64,000 nt of DNA, from positions 5,743,368-5,807,367 of the forward strand of contig JAJEKV010000026.1 of the NCBI GenBank assembly GCA_021234155.1. The letters are read 5' to 3'. Shown one piece after another: positions 32,930 through 44,405 of this stretch. The notes below the pieces were generated by a model. It had not been told where the DNA came from. It worked only from the letters and a program-made list of their open reading frames with translations, and ran no database searches. Source of the stretch: Isoetes taiwanensis (taxonomy: Eukaryota > Streptophyta > Lycopodiopsida > Isoetales > Isoetaceae). Position numbers and translations under genes: made by a program. Each line of letters begins with the position of its first letter. Within the stretch, counting starts at the first letter, position 1.

Positions 32930-33505
32930 AAGGCCCGTGCCCCCCTTGACCCTCCTCCTCCCCGGCGCCGCTTTGCCTGGCCCGCCGCCACTGGCGCTGA
33001 AGCCGCCAGGGTTATGCGGCGTAGTGATGGATGGCACCTGGGAGGTGCAGTGATGGGTGGCGCCTGCCTGGAGCGTGCCTGAGCGTATGTGCCTGAAAGC
33101 ATGCCTGGATCGGTGGAGCGATTTGGTGAGGAGGCACCTCCACTGGGCGATTTCTTCGAACGGTTTTTCTGAGCGCCGCCTTCCCTGCGCGTCTGGGCGA
33201 TTGGCGTTGGGGGCGTCGGTTTTCCAGCACCCAGTTGTGAAGAGGTTACGGTTCTGAGGCATTTGGTGAAGTCTTGTCCGTTGGAGGTATGCTTATTGCT
33301 TCTGGCAATAGCATGGATTTTTGGATGCGTAGTCATCCTGGCAACAGTTTTTTCCCATGTGGTTTTTAATCTGGGCCATGGTGATTATGGTTTGTTCTGT
33401 GGGCTTCGGTCCTGGTTCTGGTTAGGGACTTCGGTCCCGTTTTGTACTTGTGGTCCCATAACCCGATTGGGTTCCGTGGACATTAAAAGTTCTTCCTTCC
33501 TTCCT
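32930..33505 (+). mobile_element. short LINE-tailed element (copy B)
   Basis: The 3' end has the LINE family box (GGTCCCATAACCCGATTGGG, then TTCCGTGGACATTAAAA) and a CTTCC-type tail (33,489-33,505). The 5' part (about 32,930-33,260) is very GC-rich, unlike its flanks, and encodes nothing recognisable. It could be a LINE 5' UTR joined to a 3' UTR by internal deletion, or a SINE borrowing the LINE tail. The left boundary is a guess based on composition. Confidence 0.5.
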
Positions 33506-33509
33506 CCTG

Positions 33510-36500
33510 GCATTTAGAGTTCTTCATTTGCTTCTACAGACCATTTGTGAGCACATTTTTTGTAAGCACGTTTGAGCTTTATATTTCTGTGAGCACCTTT
33601 TTCAGCTGAATTAGATACAGAAGGCCTTTCGAATTTAGACTGTGGAGTTGTTGTGGAGTTATATTTTTGCAACTTCTGGAGCCAATATTATAAGAGTAAG
33701 ATGCTTCACCAAGTTTTTCATCTCCATGTTTGACTTTTTTAACAATTTGACATGCAGGGGATTATCAAGAGTTTGAAATTCAGAGGCCATAGCAGTCTGC
33801 ATTGTTCAACTTGCATTGTTCGGCCTGCCGTTAAACATTGAAGCAGGTATACATTGCACACCATATCATATAGTTAAGCTGAATTTCGTGGATGTTGAAT
33901 ACTGTAGTTGTGAACAGATGCAAACAAATGGAACATTTGATAAATTCTCAAATTGTTTTGCCAGATTCTATTGTCCGGCCCACAGCATTAAGCACCAGTC
34001 TGCTGCAGCTTATTATTTCTGATAGGTAAGATCTTGACGCTTAGCTTTTTCATCTTTGTTCATCTTTTTCCATGAATACACAAGTTCTATAATGTTTTAG
34101 TGAATAGGAATTTCCAGGGTTTCTAATAGTGTCATCATTTTGCATGAAAAACTTGAAATTATTATCTCCTTAACTTATAAAAAAATTCTGAAATTTTACA
34201 TAAAAGTAGGCAGTACTTTGAGCTGAAATGATATACTGCCCAATAATATATGCATAACAACGATATCTTTCATAATATTACTGGCATTAACTTGGGTGAC
34301 ATATTTCTACTTCTGCATGCTTACAATGAATATTGCATTTCCATGCACACACACGAGAGAATTGGCTGTCAATCCTTTTACTCAAAGAAAGTTCTGCAAA
34401 TCCTGACTTACAAGAAATAATGTTTGGATCTACTCCTTCCTCCTGTATGCAAAACATCAATCATGCATTAAATCAGATTTCCAGGGAGTCTGAGTGCACA
34501 TTTGCTGGTTCAAAATAGCATGTTGTAGTATGTAAGTAAGACTAATTAGGATGTGCATTTTGGGCACATTCTGATATATCTGCATTTATTGAGCATTCTG
34601 AAGCTATCTCTCTATCTACGTTTTGTTTCCCTGGTTTCTCATTGCTATCTATGTTTTTTTTTTGGGTCTATCTATGTTTTTCTAGGCTTTTCATCGAACA
34701 CGTTTGCTGCATCCATAGGGTTTACACGTTTGTGGCATCTCAGAAATAAACGGAACGGACAGAGCCACCTCCAAGCCATGCATATAAGTTCAGGGGCCAA
34801 AGAAGGTATGTGAATCATTAGAGAAGATGCCAAAAAGAAAGAGACTTCCAGACTATATATTAATCCAACTCTTATTCTTAATGTGGAGGAATCTTATCGC
34901 ATGTCTCAATGTAGTAAAATTTGCCCTTTCTCATGCAATGCAAGCATTCTGCAGAGTTAAGATTACGGCAACTTTTGCACTTGCAACCACAACCACAGAG
35001 GTGACTGAAGCTCCTTTTATCTTTTTTCTTTTTCCAGTAAATGTTAGGCATTTTACTCTACCTTTGCTTTGTGAATTAAAGAATCGTGGGTATATGCAAG
35101 ATGTATTTAAAGATGTATTTAGGGCTTTTTGATGTTTTAAATGCATGCATAAATATTCTATCAGTTTCTTTGGTCTAATTCAGATGTTAATTACTTTCTA
35201 TACTCAGATTAAACAGCTCGAAAGAGAGAGAGGCTTTAATATTTTGAACTCTCCAACCTGTAAGCTGCAAATTAAGAAAATTAATAGCTTAACTTGGAGG
35301 CAAGAACATAGTCCTCAAGAACGATGCTTCGTGCACCAACATCAGATGCTTAGCGTCACTCTGTAAGGATGTCTTTTCTGGTATTACTCTTTAAATCAAA
35401 GAATATGATGGAACTAGCAAACTGTCCGGCAAGGTGTAATAAACTTCCTGCTAATAAACATTTTAGATAAGCGTTATTACTCTGCTGACTCTGCGAACTT
35501 GGCGTATTATCTTAGATGTCAAAAGTAACAAATGGTCCATGGTATTCTACATGGAAAAATGCAAGATTGAACTCTGACTGGCCTACCAATTGATATAGGA
35601 CATATAGTTGGAGGAATGCTGCAACTCAAACCTCCTGGTATTTAATTATTTGGGCATGCATAACGGTAATTGATGCACTACATCTTTTGAAGTTAGTATC
35701 ATCATAATATTTAATGTTTGTTTTTATCCATTTGATGTCAATCTATTTGTACTCTCTTTGCTCAGATTGGAAGGCTTTTTGTGTTTTTGCAGGCACTGAG
35801 TGACAGATACAAAATGTAGAATGAGGAGTTAAAGTTGCAGACAACAATCTTGGCCAAGCCAATACTCTTGGGCAGGCTAGAAGTTCCTCATACATTTAGC
35901 TTTCATCTCGGATTTCCACCAAATGCTATATGTTTCTGAGCTTGCTCTACGAAATATGCAAGACATGCTCTCTTGCATGATTCAAGACACGATGTTTAGG
36001 ATATTGAGGGTTTGTTATGTAAGCTTAACCAGTTGCCACTTTCTACCATAGCTCCATTTGTTACTAATTTTGCATCTTAAACTTCTAAATTATCCTTTTG
36101 TGTTTTATGTTGTATTTGTTACACATGTATAAGTATTTTGAGTGGTTTCTTAAATGTCAAACTACAAATTATTTCTCCATTTACATTTAATTGTGTGGCT
36201 AATGTTTCTGAAAATAGCATGGGTTTAGGCAAGAATGGTTGATCAAATAAATAGGTTTGAGAATGAAACGTGTGCTTATCCATTGCAAACGTGTTCTATC
36301 TATGGTTGAGATTGTGTTTTTTTTGCTCCAATGGTATCCAATTACATGTGCAATATAAGATTAGCTTACTAGAGCGCCGAACTCAAGATAAAATTACAAC
36401 ACTACAAACAATAGTCTGTTATGTGACCAAACTCAAAGCAAATTACAACCGATAGCCTCTTCTGTCAGTTGGTCCTTATTAACCTGTCCATGTCGCACAT

Positions 36501-37183
36501 CAGAAAGACTATTTCAAGTAAAACATACTATGTTGTTTGTGGAACCACATATATGGAGAGCAGTGATGGGCAAGCTCCATACTAAAGAAGGTTTTTTTGA
36601 TTGAAAATTGAGGATTTTTTGTTGAATGAGTGCATGGTAGAAAAATCTTAGGTAGACTTCCATGTATTTTTTTATAAGGTAGACTTCAATTGAAATATTT
36701 GCCTACTCTATGAAATTTTGTAGCCATAAAGTTAAAAGTTTTGCCAATACTGGTGGAGAGGATACATAGGAAGACATGATGAAAACTACTTTTGCATGAA
36801 TCCTATAAGAGCCATAAAGGGTACTAAGTCCATAGGACCAATCTTACATATATGACTCATATAAACACATGTTCCTACCTATGCGGGGCAATGGTGGGCA
36901 CATGTTTATTTGGTTTGAAAGGGTGCAATCCCTTTGCGACTGGCATTTGCCATGATGATAAACAAGTCCTAGGGCCAGACAATGCATAAGGTGGGGATAT
37001 ATCTTCCAAAGCCTGTCTTTACGCATGGAGAATTATACGTCGCATTCTCAAGGGCGATAGTTCACGTGCATCGTAGGGATGGTGAGTGTAAGATTTGTTA
37101 GTTCTAACAATAAATGATATCTTATTATTGTAGGGAGTTATGCGGTAGTTGATAACACCCACTGACGTGCGATGTTGGAGTAA
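33510..37183. other. long unassigned AT-rich region
   Basis: I find no supported gene in 3.7 kb. Small coding-like pieces with AG/GT borders occur on + (for example near 33,860-34,022, 34,330-34,518, 35,210-35,365), but none forms a recognised protein. It may contain introns and decayed exons of an unknown + strand gene, or Helitron 3 interior, since that element ends at 37,786 and its 5' end is unknown. Confidence 0.35.
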
Positions 37184-37507
37184 GAAAAGTTCCCCTCCAA
37201 GTATGTATGCAGGGGAACTTACTTCAGGTCAGGAGACATCATACACATTGGCGTTTGTGATGGGAGACGGTTCAATGATTGGGCATCAATCCCACATGAC
37301 GCAGTTGGTGATTATGAGCTTCCCAAGTTTCTAATAAAGTCCAATGTTGTTGTTGGTAGACCCAAGTCGCGCACGTGGGACATGATATCAGAGCATGTTT
37401 GCACATTTACATTCGCCACCATAGGCATGACGGGAGGAGCTTCTATACCTATTAGCTTCGCAAATGAGCTTCACATCAAGCCGACAGACGTTCCTAAAGT
37501 TATTTAA
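37184..37507 (+). pseudogene. open stretch without start codon, unknown
   Basis: The frame is open for 107 codons from after a stop at 37,181 to TAA 37,505-37,507, with no ATG at its start. It reads YFRSGDIIHIGVCDGRRFND, WASIPHDAVGDYELPKFLIK, SRTWDMISEHVCTFTFATIG, GGASIPISFANELHIKPTDV. The composition looks like real protein. I do not recognise it. It lies 280 bp before the Helitron 3 end, on the same strand, so it may be a captured exon. Confidence 0.35.
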
Positions 37508-37740
37508 GACATGTTCTTCATGATGTGGATCCATTGAGACTAACAGACATGACCTTTATTTGCATTGAAAATATTTTATATTCGCGTGTAGACCCAGTAT
37601 ATTTGTTTAAGATTTTGTTTGAACTTCATGGTAAAGTTTGTTTACTATCTATATGTGTCTATTGCACCTAGACATAAATTCCCTTGGATGCATTGTGCAC
37701 ATTCACGACACAACTACAACTAGCGCACAAAAATGCCTTC

Positions 37741-37786
37741 ACACGTCCACGACTAATGCCCGGCATCGCCGGGCACACGTTTCTAG
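37741..37786 (+). mobile_element. Helitron 3' terminus (Helitron 3)
   Basis: A perfect hairpin (TGCCCGGC, loop ATC, GCCGGGCA; 37,757-37,775) is followed by CACGTTT and CTAG (37,783-37,786), then T. The last 45 bases match the Helitron 1 terminus with one change in the loop. The element lies to the left; its 5' end is not found. Confidence 0.7.
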
Positions 37787-37874
37787 TAATATTTTATTAC
37801 ACATTGCCTTTATGGCAAAGAAGAAAAGAATAGCTTCTACATTTGCACATCTAGTGGACAATGAATATGGCGGC

Positions 37875-39400
37875 TTATCTTCGTTGAAAGTTAAGCATCT
37901 TGATGCAAATAGCAAACATATAGGCAAAGAAAACTGCAAAACCCAGCAGCACAACTGCAACTATTCCAATGAAATTATGTTCGAATCCATGCGTGTCTTT
38001 TAGGTACTTTGAAACAGTCACACCACTGTCCATTTCCACATTGATGTCACTATATTGAGAGGCAATAAGCCCATATACTGTCCATGTACCAAATCCACCA
38101 TCCGGGAATTTTCTGCATTCAGAAGGAAATGTTAGAAACCAAAAATCATGTTGCAAATGGGAAATCTGTTTTCTGCCAACTCACCGGCCTGGGGATCATA
38201 AAACCTGCAATCAGATTGAATAACGAATAGAAAGATGTTGTTATGGCAGCAACCTCGTGATTTGGTGTGATGGATACTGCCATCATACCATAATATGCGA
38301 AGTAGAGGAGTGTAACAAACATGTAGTACAGATACCAGAAGAACTTCTTCACTGTCCACTCAAAGTTGATCATTGCATATGTAAGGAAAGCATACAAGAC
38401 AGACTGAAAGAAAATGTACGGTACTTCGATGATAACCTGTAAAATCATGTCTTATTATTAAGAAAATGATTCAAGTATCTCACATTCTTCTACTTAATGG
38501 TACGTTATATCCCTTTTACCGCTATGGCATAAGGCAAGGAATACATCCCCTTCGTTCTCGATAGAAAATCAGGCGCCAAGGTGTCCACGATTTGGTTGGA
38601 CTGCGGCGAGTTTGATATTCCAAGAAATATTACAAACAAACATACATAGCTCCCAATATTGTTGCCAGTTTTGTTATTTTTGCCTATAAAAACATACAAG
38701 TTTACATCGGATATGACACCTCAATGCATTTAAGGAAAGTGAAAACCAACTTACCACTTCTGTCCTATTCTCCAAAATATTGTAAAATCAAAAATAAATG
38801 CAGCTACTAGGGTGAAGAACACTCGATCAAGTTGTAACTGGGCTGCACCAATATGTCCAATAGTGCTTCCATAGGCATTTAAACCGCCCCGTGGTTGATA
38901 GAGAATATTGTGTATCAAAATGTAAATCTTTTGTCCCCTGAGCAGAACGTAAAAGTTCCTTGACAAGTGCTTTGTTGCGCTGGAATGAGATTACGCAGCA
39001 AGCTATTACAATACGTTCATCTAAGATCACCAATTGTCCCTAATGAAAAAGGTCCACTTACTGGTATAGTTCGAATTTGAGTAGATTTCTAAAAAGTCTA
39101 CTTGCATCTTCGTTCGCTCGGCCGAAGTTGAACTGACTTCCAACATGCATGTTGCCGGATTATATCCATCCGTAATTTTAGGAACTCCGTGAATTGCCTC
39201 GATTTAAAACAACGTAGCTTAAGTGAGCTGCTTGCTCTGTTTAAAGTAAGAAGAGTTAATGATTCAAATCTCTATGTCCTACCTCAAAATATTCAACGAG
39301 TTTATGAGACATGCGTTCAAGTACACCTGTTGTGCTGCCATATTCATCAAATCCGAAGCCCGATGCGCCTCCTAGTTAACGGGGAACATCCGAATTGAGG
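37875..39400 (-). pseudogene. PDR-type ABCG transporter, C-terminal half, broken
   Basis: PDR/ABCG proteins export lipids, hormones and toxins across the plasma membrane. On the - strand, exons read: HKLVEYFE (about 39,335-39,310, donor GTAGGA), [20 protein letters not shown] and [11 protein letters not shown] (about 39,192-39,060), RNKALVKELLRSAQGTKDLH (about 38,980) with FFTLVAAFIFDFTIFWRIG (to 38,757, donor GTAAGT), GSYVCLFVIFLGISNSPQSN and FLSRTKGMYSLPYAIA (38,680-38,525), VIIEVPYIFFQSVLYAF to GFMIPRP (38,440-38,178, donor GTGAGT), and TWTVYGLIASQYSD to IKMLNFQRR, stop at 37,875. These match the end of nucleotide-binding domain 2 and transmembrane domain 2 in order. Frameshifts occur near 38,850, 38,560 and 38,110, and the usual NPATWM reads NPATCM. 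The N-terminal two thirds are absent; a LINE begins 190 bp upstream. Confidence 0.9.
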
Positions 39401-39586
39401 CGTGCATCGCATCTAGCTATCTAGCTATGGCGGTGCTTATCCAGATTCCACACCGCCCCAAGAACACCGGCGACCGCCATTTACCTCCAACATCGTTTTT
39501 TTAGCCACCAAAGATATCCTAAGGATATTCTAGGATATACCTAGGATATGCCAAAAGCCCACATAAACAAGGGTTTGCCCCCCTAG
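39401..39586. other. spacer between ABCG remnant and LINE
   Basis: No gene. Short GGATATTCTAGGATATACC-type repeats lie at 39,518-39,550. This may be the target-site region of the LINE insertion. Confidence 0.4.
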
Positions 39587-40811
39587 GGAATGAGAATGAG
39601 AATGATTTTTTATCGTCCACTGAGGCCAATCGGCCTATGGGACCCATAAGGGCGCAAAGAAACTTATTACCGTCGGGTTAAAACCCCGCCTCGAAGGGTT
39701 TTCGAGGAAAAACCGTGGCGCATAATAAGAATGCTTTATCAAACCGCACAAGTATACATCAATGTTTATATACATGTCAAGTGTGTGCCCGAGGACATAG
39801 TTGATCTCGCATGTCCATAACCTCCTGAAGATATGATCCCAACACCCGTACGGATGCTGTGCTCAATGTCATATGTAACGGCTGGCCAGGCCTGACCAAC
39901 TCGGCATATCGTGGTCCGGAATTTGATCATATGCTTGGGCAACTTTGAAGGGTATGAGATTCATCCTCAATGACTCCCATTTGGCGGCATTGACAGAGCA
40001 CATCCCCCGGCGTGGCTCACCAATCCATCTGCTGTCTCAATTCAAGATGATGTGCCCCCGCGGCGAATGGAGGCAATGAGTTTGTGCCTTTTCATGGGCA
40101 AGTGGGTACGCAGTAGCATTGCGAGCCTCGCTCCAATGTGGGATTTATGTGGCTGGTAGTGTCTTTGTCTTGACTGTTCAAGGGCATTGACATCCCAAAG
40201 CTTGCTGAGGAAGCAATCGTCAAGATATTGCCTCAAGCTACGGCAATCTGCCTCTGTTTGCACATGTATGCACCTGTGCTCCTGCACATTCCATCTAGCC
40301 AACCATTGAGCTCTCTTTTCCCTCCAGCAGAGGCCTTGAGGGCCATGCGGCTCCATTGCCATGATATAAGCTAGTTTAGGAGACGAAAGCATGGTCCATT
40401 TGACCACCTTCTGAAAATAAACAATGTGGCAATCAAGGGGCAGCCCTCCTAGAGGCAAGAATCCTGCCTCCTACAGAGAATTTGATATGGGACTGTGGAC
40501 TTCACCCCTAGTGCTCGCATTACTAAGAAGGCTTTCTCGGACCTGCTCCAAGTCATTCCAAGTAGCAAGTGATACTACTGGGCCCCATACTTCCACCCCA
40601 GATAAAAGGACGCTCCACTAAGACCTTGAACAGGCGGATCGATGGGCCCAATCATACAACTCCGCCTATGACTATTGTTTTGCATTGCATATAGTGCCTT
40701 CCAACCTGCCACTCACTGTAGCCATATGGATGTGTCCCAAAGGCATAGTAGAAGGAAACTCCACTCCCAAATATTTGTATGTGGATGCAACTTCCACATT
40801 TTGGCCTCGAA

Positions 40812-41564
40812 TCAAGGGTGGGGACCCTCGGACGCGTGAAGATGATATGAAAACCACCTGCCTTGGCCCAGGTTGACGACGCATATCGGTCGCTTGGCGC
40901 ATGTGTCCGTGGCATCGAGATGTCGCTTGCATGTCCCCGCTGGTGTGTAAGCTAGGAGGTCCACATCATCGGCATATATTAACCGCCCCGATGATCTGAT
41001 AGAGAAGGTGAGCTCCATCGCCCCATTATCAGCAAGCCAACTCTCCAATTGATCAATGTAAAGCCCAAACAATGTTGGGGAGAGAGGGCATCCCCCCTCG
41101 AACCCCGATATCGCTATCAAATGGTTGGCTTGTCTCGCCGCAACCCACCCAGCATCTTTCAGATAGCTCGCATTAATCGCATTCTGCAAATCTCTACAGA
41201 ACCCCCTGTGTTCAGCCTTTGCCCATAGTTTTTTCCCGAGGCACGGTGTCAAACGCCGCGAAAAATCCACAAAGCAACAATATAGATCCGGGGGGTTCTG
41301 GCCGCCTTCAATTAGAGTTCGCAACGTGAAGATGTGGTCAATGGTTGAGTGTCGGGTTCTGAACCTGCGAGGGCCCACACCTCTCTCACGCCTCAGCAGC
41401 CCAAGCCAACCGCCGCTCGAATCCCAAAGAAGTAGTGCAAACACCCGGCCCATGATTGTTCGATAATGGGTCAAGCGTTGGGTCACCTGCCTTATATATG
41501 GGAACAACTCGCTATTGGTCCATTTGTAGAAAACCTTCTGTAATGCCTTGTTGAACAAGGGCAA
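40812..41564 (-). pseudogene. LINE reverse transcriptase core (copy C)
   Basis: Reverse transcriptase copies the element RNA at a nicked target site. The frame reads FRTRHSTIDHIFTLRTLIEG, LYCCFVDFSRRLTPC (normally FVDF.KAFD), GFEGGCPLSPTLFGLYIDQL and LIYADDVDLLAYTPAG. YADD (within + coordinates 40,959-40,976) is the catalytic pair of aspartates, intact here. FVDFSRRLTPC shows that the first catalytic aspartate block is damaged by a frameshift (the AFD is lost). A frame change separates this block from the upstream domain at about 41,550. Confidence 0.85.
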
Positions 41565-42438
41565 ATAACAACGGTATTATGGACGGCCCTGCCCATTTAA
41601 GCAATTCTACCTGCATGCCATCCAAGTCTGGGGCTTTCCCATTGGCAAGACGCTGCAAGCCTTGTTTCACGTCCGAATCTGTGATTTCTAGCACTGGGCC
41701 TTCTTGCAAGGGTAATGCTGCATGTGCACCCTGAGGGTCATATAGCTGTTGCAAGTATTGTCTCCACTGCTCAGGAGTGATATTCCCTGTGGGCTGTACT
41801 GGCTTTCTAAGAACCCTTCGCCAGAAGGTCCTAGGATGACGTTCCAGGAGGCAAAACATTTTCCTTTGATGCGCTGCAATGTACCTGGCTTTCTTAGCTT
41901 TAAGGAAGATGCGGTACTGTCTGATTGCATGTGGGCGTAAAGCAGGGTCTGTGACTTGGCGGAGCCAGCATTTGTGTTCCTTGCACTCTGCATCAAACCA
42001 TTGATTACGTGGGAAGGTTGTGTTCCTGGAGGTCCGTCGTGGGCGGCTTATCCTAAAGCACCTCTCTACCGCAGTCCTAAGCACATCAGTCAGCCATCCT
42101 GTCTGTTGCTCTAGTGTAGGATATTGCAAAATTTCTGCCAGGTCATCTATAAGCATCTGGGCATAAGCCCCTGCATGTTCATAATCCAATCGTAAATGAG
42201 GCATATGAGGAGTTGTTGCACCGGGTTCGCTGGCACCCGCCAAGCCAACTTCAAGTAAAGTGGTAAGTGGTCCGAAATCAATCTCTTCATCCCTATTAGC
42301 CGCTCCCACACGAAAGTGCTTGACGACATGCATATCCCGCCAGGCACCAAAGACATAGTCCACCACACTAGATCCGCCCCTTGGTTTTCCCTTCCTACAA
42401 GTGTCTTTGCGAGTGGAAGGCCACTTTGTATAGTCCAT
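41512..42438 (-). pseudogene. LINE endonuclease end and RT N-terminus (copy C)
   Basis: The 308-codon open frame begins in the endonuclease (GGSSVVDYVFGAWRDMHVVK, where SVVDYV is a standard endonuclease C-terminal phrase), runs through a linker of basic helices (WFDAECKEHKCWLR, TFWRRVLRKP), and reaches the RT entry motif LANGKAPDLDGMQVELLKWA. The expected D-H pair that ends the endonuclease reads IDFGPLTTL instead of SDHxPL, so the domain is probably dead even where the frame is open. The ATG at its left edge is not a native start. Confidence 0.8.
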
Positions 42439-42700
42439 TGCAGATTACCGTGTCAAAGATACCGCAGAGCAAAAGCAACCGTCGACCATAGCGCTGTGAC
42501 TTTGATTGTCATCCGATGTCCGCGGGCCAAGCTCCTTCGCAGGATGCAACCGCAATATATCATCGATCAAGGGGATCAAATCTCATGGGTTGTTCTACCC
42601 GGTGCCGCGATTGAAGTCTCCAAGAGTATGACCTCCCCAACCGCTTATATCTTTCTTGTATGTCATCATATAGATCGACATAGGGGTCCAGCCTAGGCAA

Positions 42701-43157
42701 CCCAGAAAGCATGCTGCTTTCTTTTTCTATACTAAGGGTAGGTTTGTATCTATAGTTCTGCTTTTCATACTTTACTCATTATGATTGAAACTATTTTGTA
42801 GTTCACACAATTAATCTTGCAATTCACACTTATTGTTATGTTAAAAATTTAACATAATGGTGTTATTTCTAGCATTTTCGATTTGTTTTTCCTAATTATA
42901 AAATTGTGGCCATTGATTTGAATAACATTCGGACATATATTCACCCTGCTACATTCTCCACTGTTCGCTATCTCCATGATGGGACCAAATGCCCTTTTCC
43001 ATGTCATCCTATGGTTGTCAAGCCATTGCACCAAGTCAATATAAAACCAATTCATGTGGCCTCTTCTCCGAACAGATTGAGCAAAAAATATTCTCTAAAA
43101 TACAATCAAAACAGATGAGCCAAAATAAAATAATTCTTGAAAGGCAATCTTCACATA
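42701..43157. other. unassigned AT-rich sequence
   Basis: No gene is supported between the LINE and the Helitron 4 end. Confidence 0.4.
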
Positions 43158-43190
43158 CTAGGAATGGTGCGCAGCATTGCTGGGCATAAG
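43158..43190 (-). mobile_element. probable Helitron 3' terminus (Helitron 4)
   Basis: On the - strand, GCCCAGC, loop AAT, GCTGCGC (43,169-43,185, one stem mismatch) is followed by ACCATTC and CTAG ending at 43,158, then T. The arrangement matches the other three ends, with a stem closer to Helitron 2. The imperfect stem lowers confidence. The element would extend to higher coordinates. Confidence 0.5.
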
Positions 43191-43254
43191 CTAGGAACTT
43201 GTAAATGATACACTATCGCAATGATAGAATAACCTAAAAGTCTATTGTGAGAAC

Positions 43255-44405
43255 TTTCGACACCATTCTCTACCCCGCTTTTACCCTTTATCTTTTCCAT
43301 TTTCCTCGTTTTCTCTACATACTTCCCTTTTTCCTTTTCTTGTTTTTCTTCATTTTTTTTCTTTTTCCATTTTTTTCGTTTTTCACACCCCTTTTCTCCC
43401 ATTGCTTCCTTTTCTTTCCCTCTCATTTTTCCCTTTCCTTTTTCCTGTTAATTTTTTCTCTCTCTTTTTCTTCTTTCCCTATCTTTTCCCACTTCTCCTA
43501 TTTCCGGTGCCAATTTTCCTTTTCCTTCTCGCTCTCTCCCTTTCTTTCCTTTTTTCATGCCTTTTCCCCAAATTTTTCCTCTTCCACTTTTTTTTCTAGT
43601 GCCTCTTTTCCTCACCCTTTCCTTCTTTCCCCTTTTCTTTTCCTTATCCTTTTCCCATGCTCTTTTTCGTTTCCCTTTCCCCCTTCTTCACCCTTTTTCC
43701 CATGTTTTTTTCCTGTTCCACTCTTCCCCTCTTTCTTGCGCCCCTTCCCAAGTTTCCATTCCCCATTTCCCTTCTTTTTCTTTTTATTTTCCTCTCCCAT
43801 TTTCCATGCCCTTTTTCTATTCCCTTCTCTCCACCATTTTCCTATTTCTTTTTTCTCCCTCTTTTTTTCCGTGCCCTTTTTATCTTCCCTTTCCTCCTCT
43901 TTTTTTTTCTTTTTCTCTTCGTTACCATTTCCCCCTTCCCCTTTTTTCCTTCTTTTTTTCCATGCTCTTTTTGCTTTCCTTTTCCCCTTTCTTCACCTTT
44001 TCCCTCTGCTCCATTTTTCTTGCCCTTTCCTCCTTCCTTTTCCTCATGCCCTTTTTCCTAAATTCCCTTCCCCCCTCCTTTTTTTCTTTTCTTTTTTCTT
44101 TCCTTTTTGTCCATGCGCTTTTTCCATCCCTTTCTCTCCACCTGTTTCCTGATCCCCTTTTTCCCTTCCTTTTCCTCCTTTTTCCACCCATTCCTTCTTT
44201 CCCTTTTCTCGGTGCCCTTTCCAGCTCCCTTTTTCTATTTCCTTTCTCTTTCATTTTTTCCATGCCATTTTCTCTTCCCTTTTCTCATCTCCTCGCCCTT
44301 TCCCTTTTTATCATGCCCTTTTTCCCTTCCTCTTTCCCCTTTCTCTTTTTCCCTTTTACCTCTATCCTCACATTCCCCTTTCCTCCTCCCTTTTTGTCTT
44401 TCTTC
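43255..44405. repeat. polypyrimidine minisatellite, 1.15 kb
   Basis: The + strand is almost purely C and T, with CATGCCCTTTTT-like cores recurring at about 43,556, 43,656, 43,705, 43,804, 43,870, 43,960, 44,046, 44,113, 44,211, 44,260 and 44,312. Most spacings are near 50 or 100, so the ancestral unit is about 50 bp and decayed. The apparent 300-residue proteins on + are Phe/Pro/Ser/Leu runs forced by CT-rich DNA and are not genes. Confidence 0.9.

Larger units (their letters stand above)
39587..42700 (-). mobile_element. LINE (copy C), 5'-truncated in the endonuclease
   Basis: The element reads right to left. It begins within the endonuclease domain (about 42,700), continues through the reverse transcriptase and C-terminal region, and ends with the family box (- strand GGTCCCATAGGCCGATTGGC, then CTCAGTGGACGATAAAAAA) and a CATTCT-type tail (39,587-39,604). 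GDFN, an endonuclease motif, is readable at about 42,600-42,590. Several frameshifts inactivate it. Confidence 0.85.

Noticed and set aside
32830-33336. 168-residue Arg/Pro/Ser-rich open frame on -
   Set aside because: The GC-rich head of the LINE-tailed element gives open frames in several phases; the text is typical of non-coding GC-rich DNA.
43184-43195. CTAG after the hairpin on the + strand at 43,191
   Set aside because: On + the CTAG is followed by G and the spacer is short; the - strand reading, with a 7-base spacer, CTAG and following T, fits Helitron rules better.
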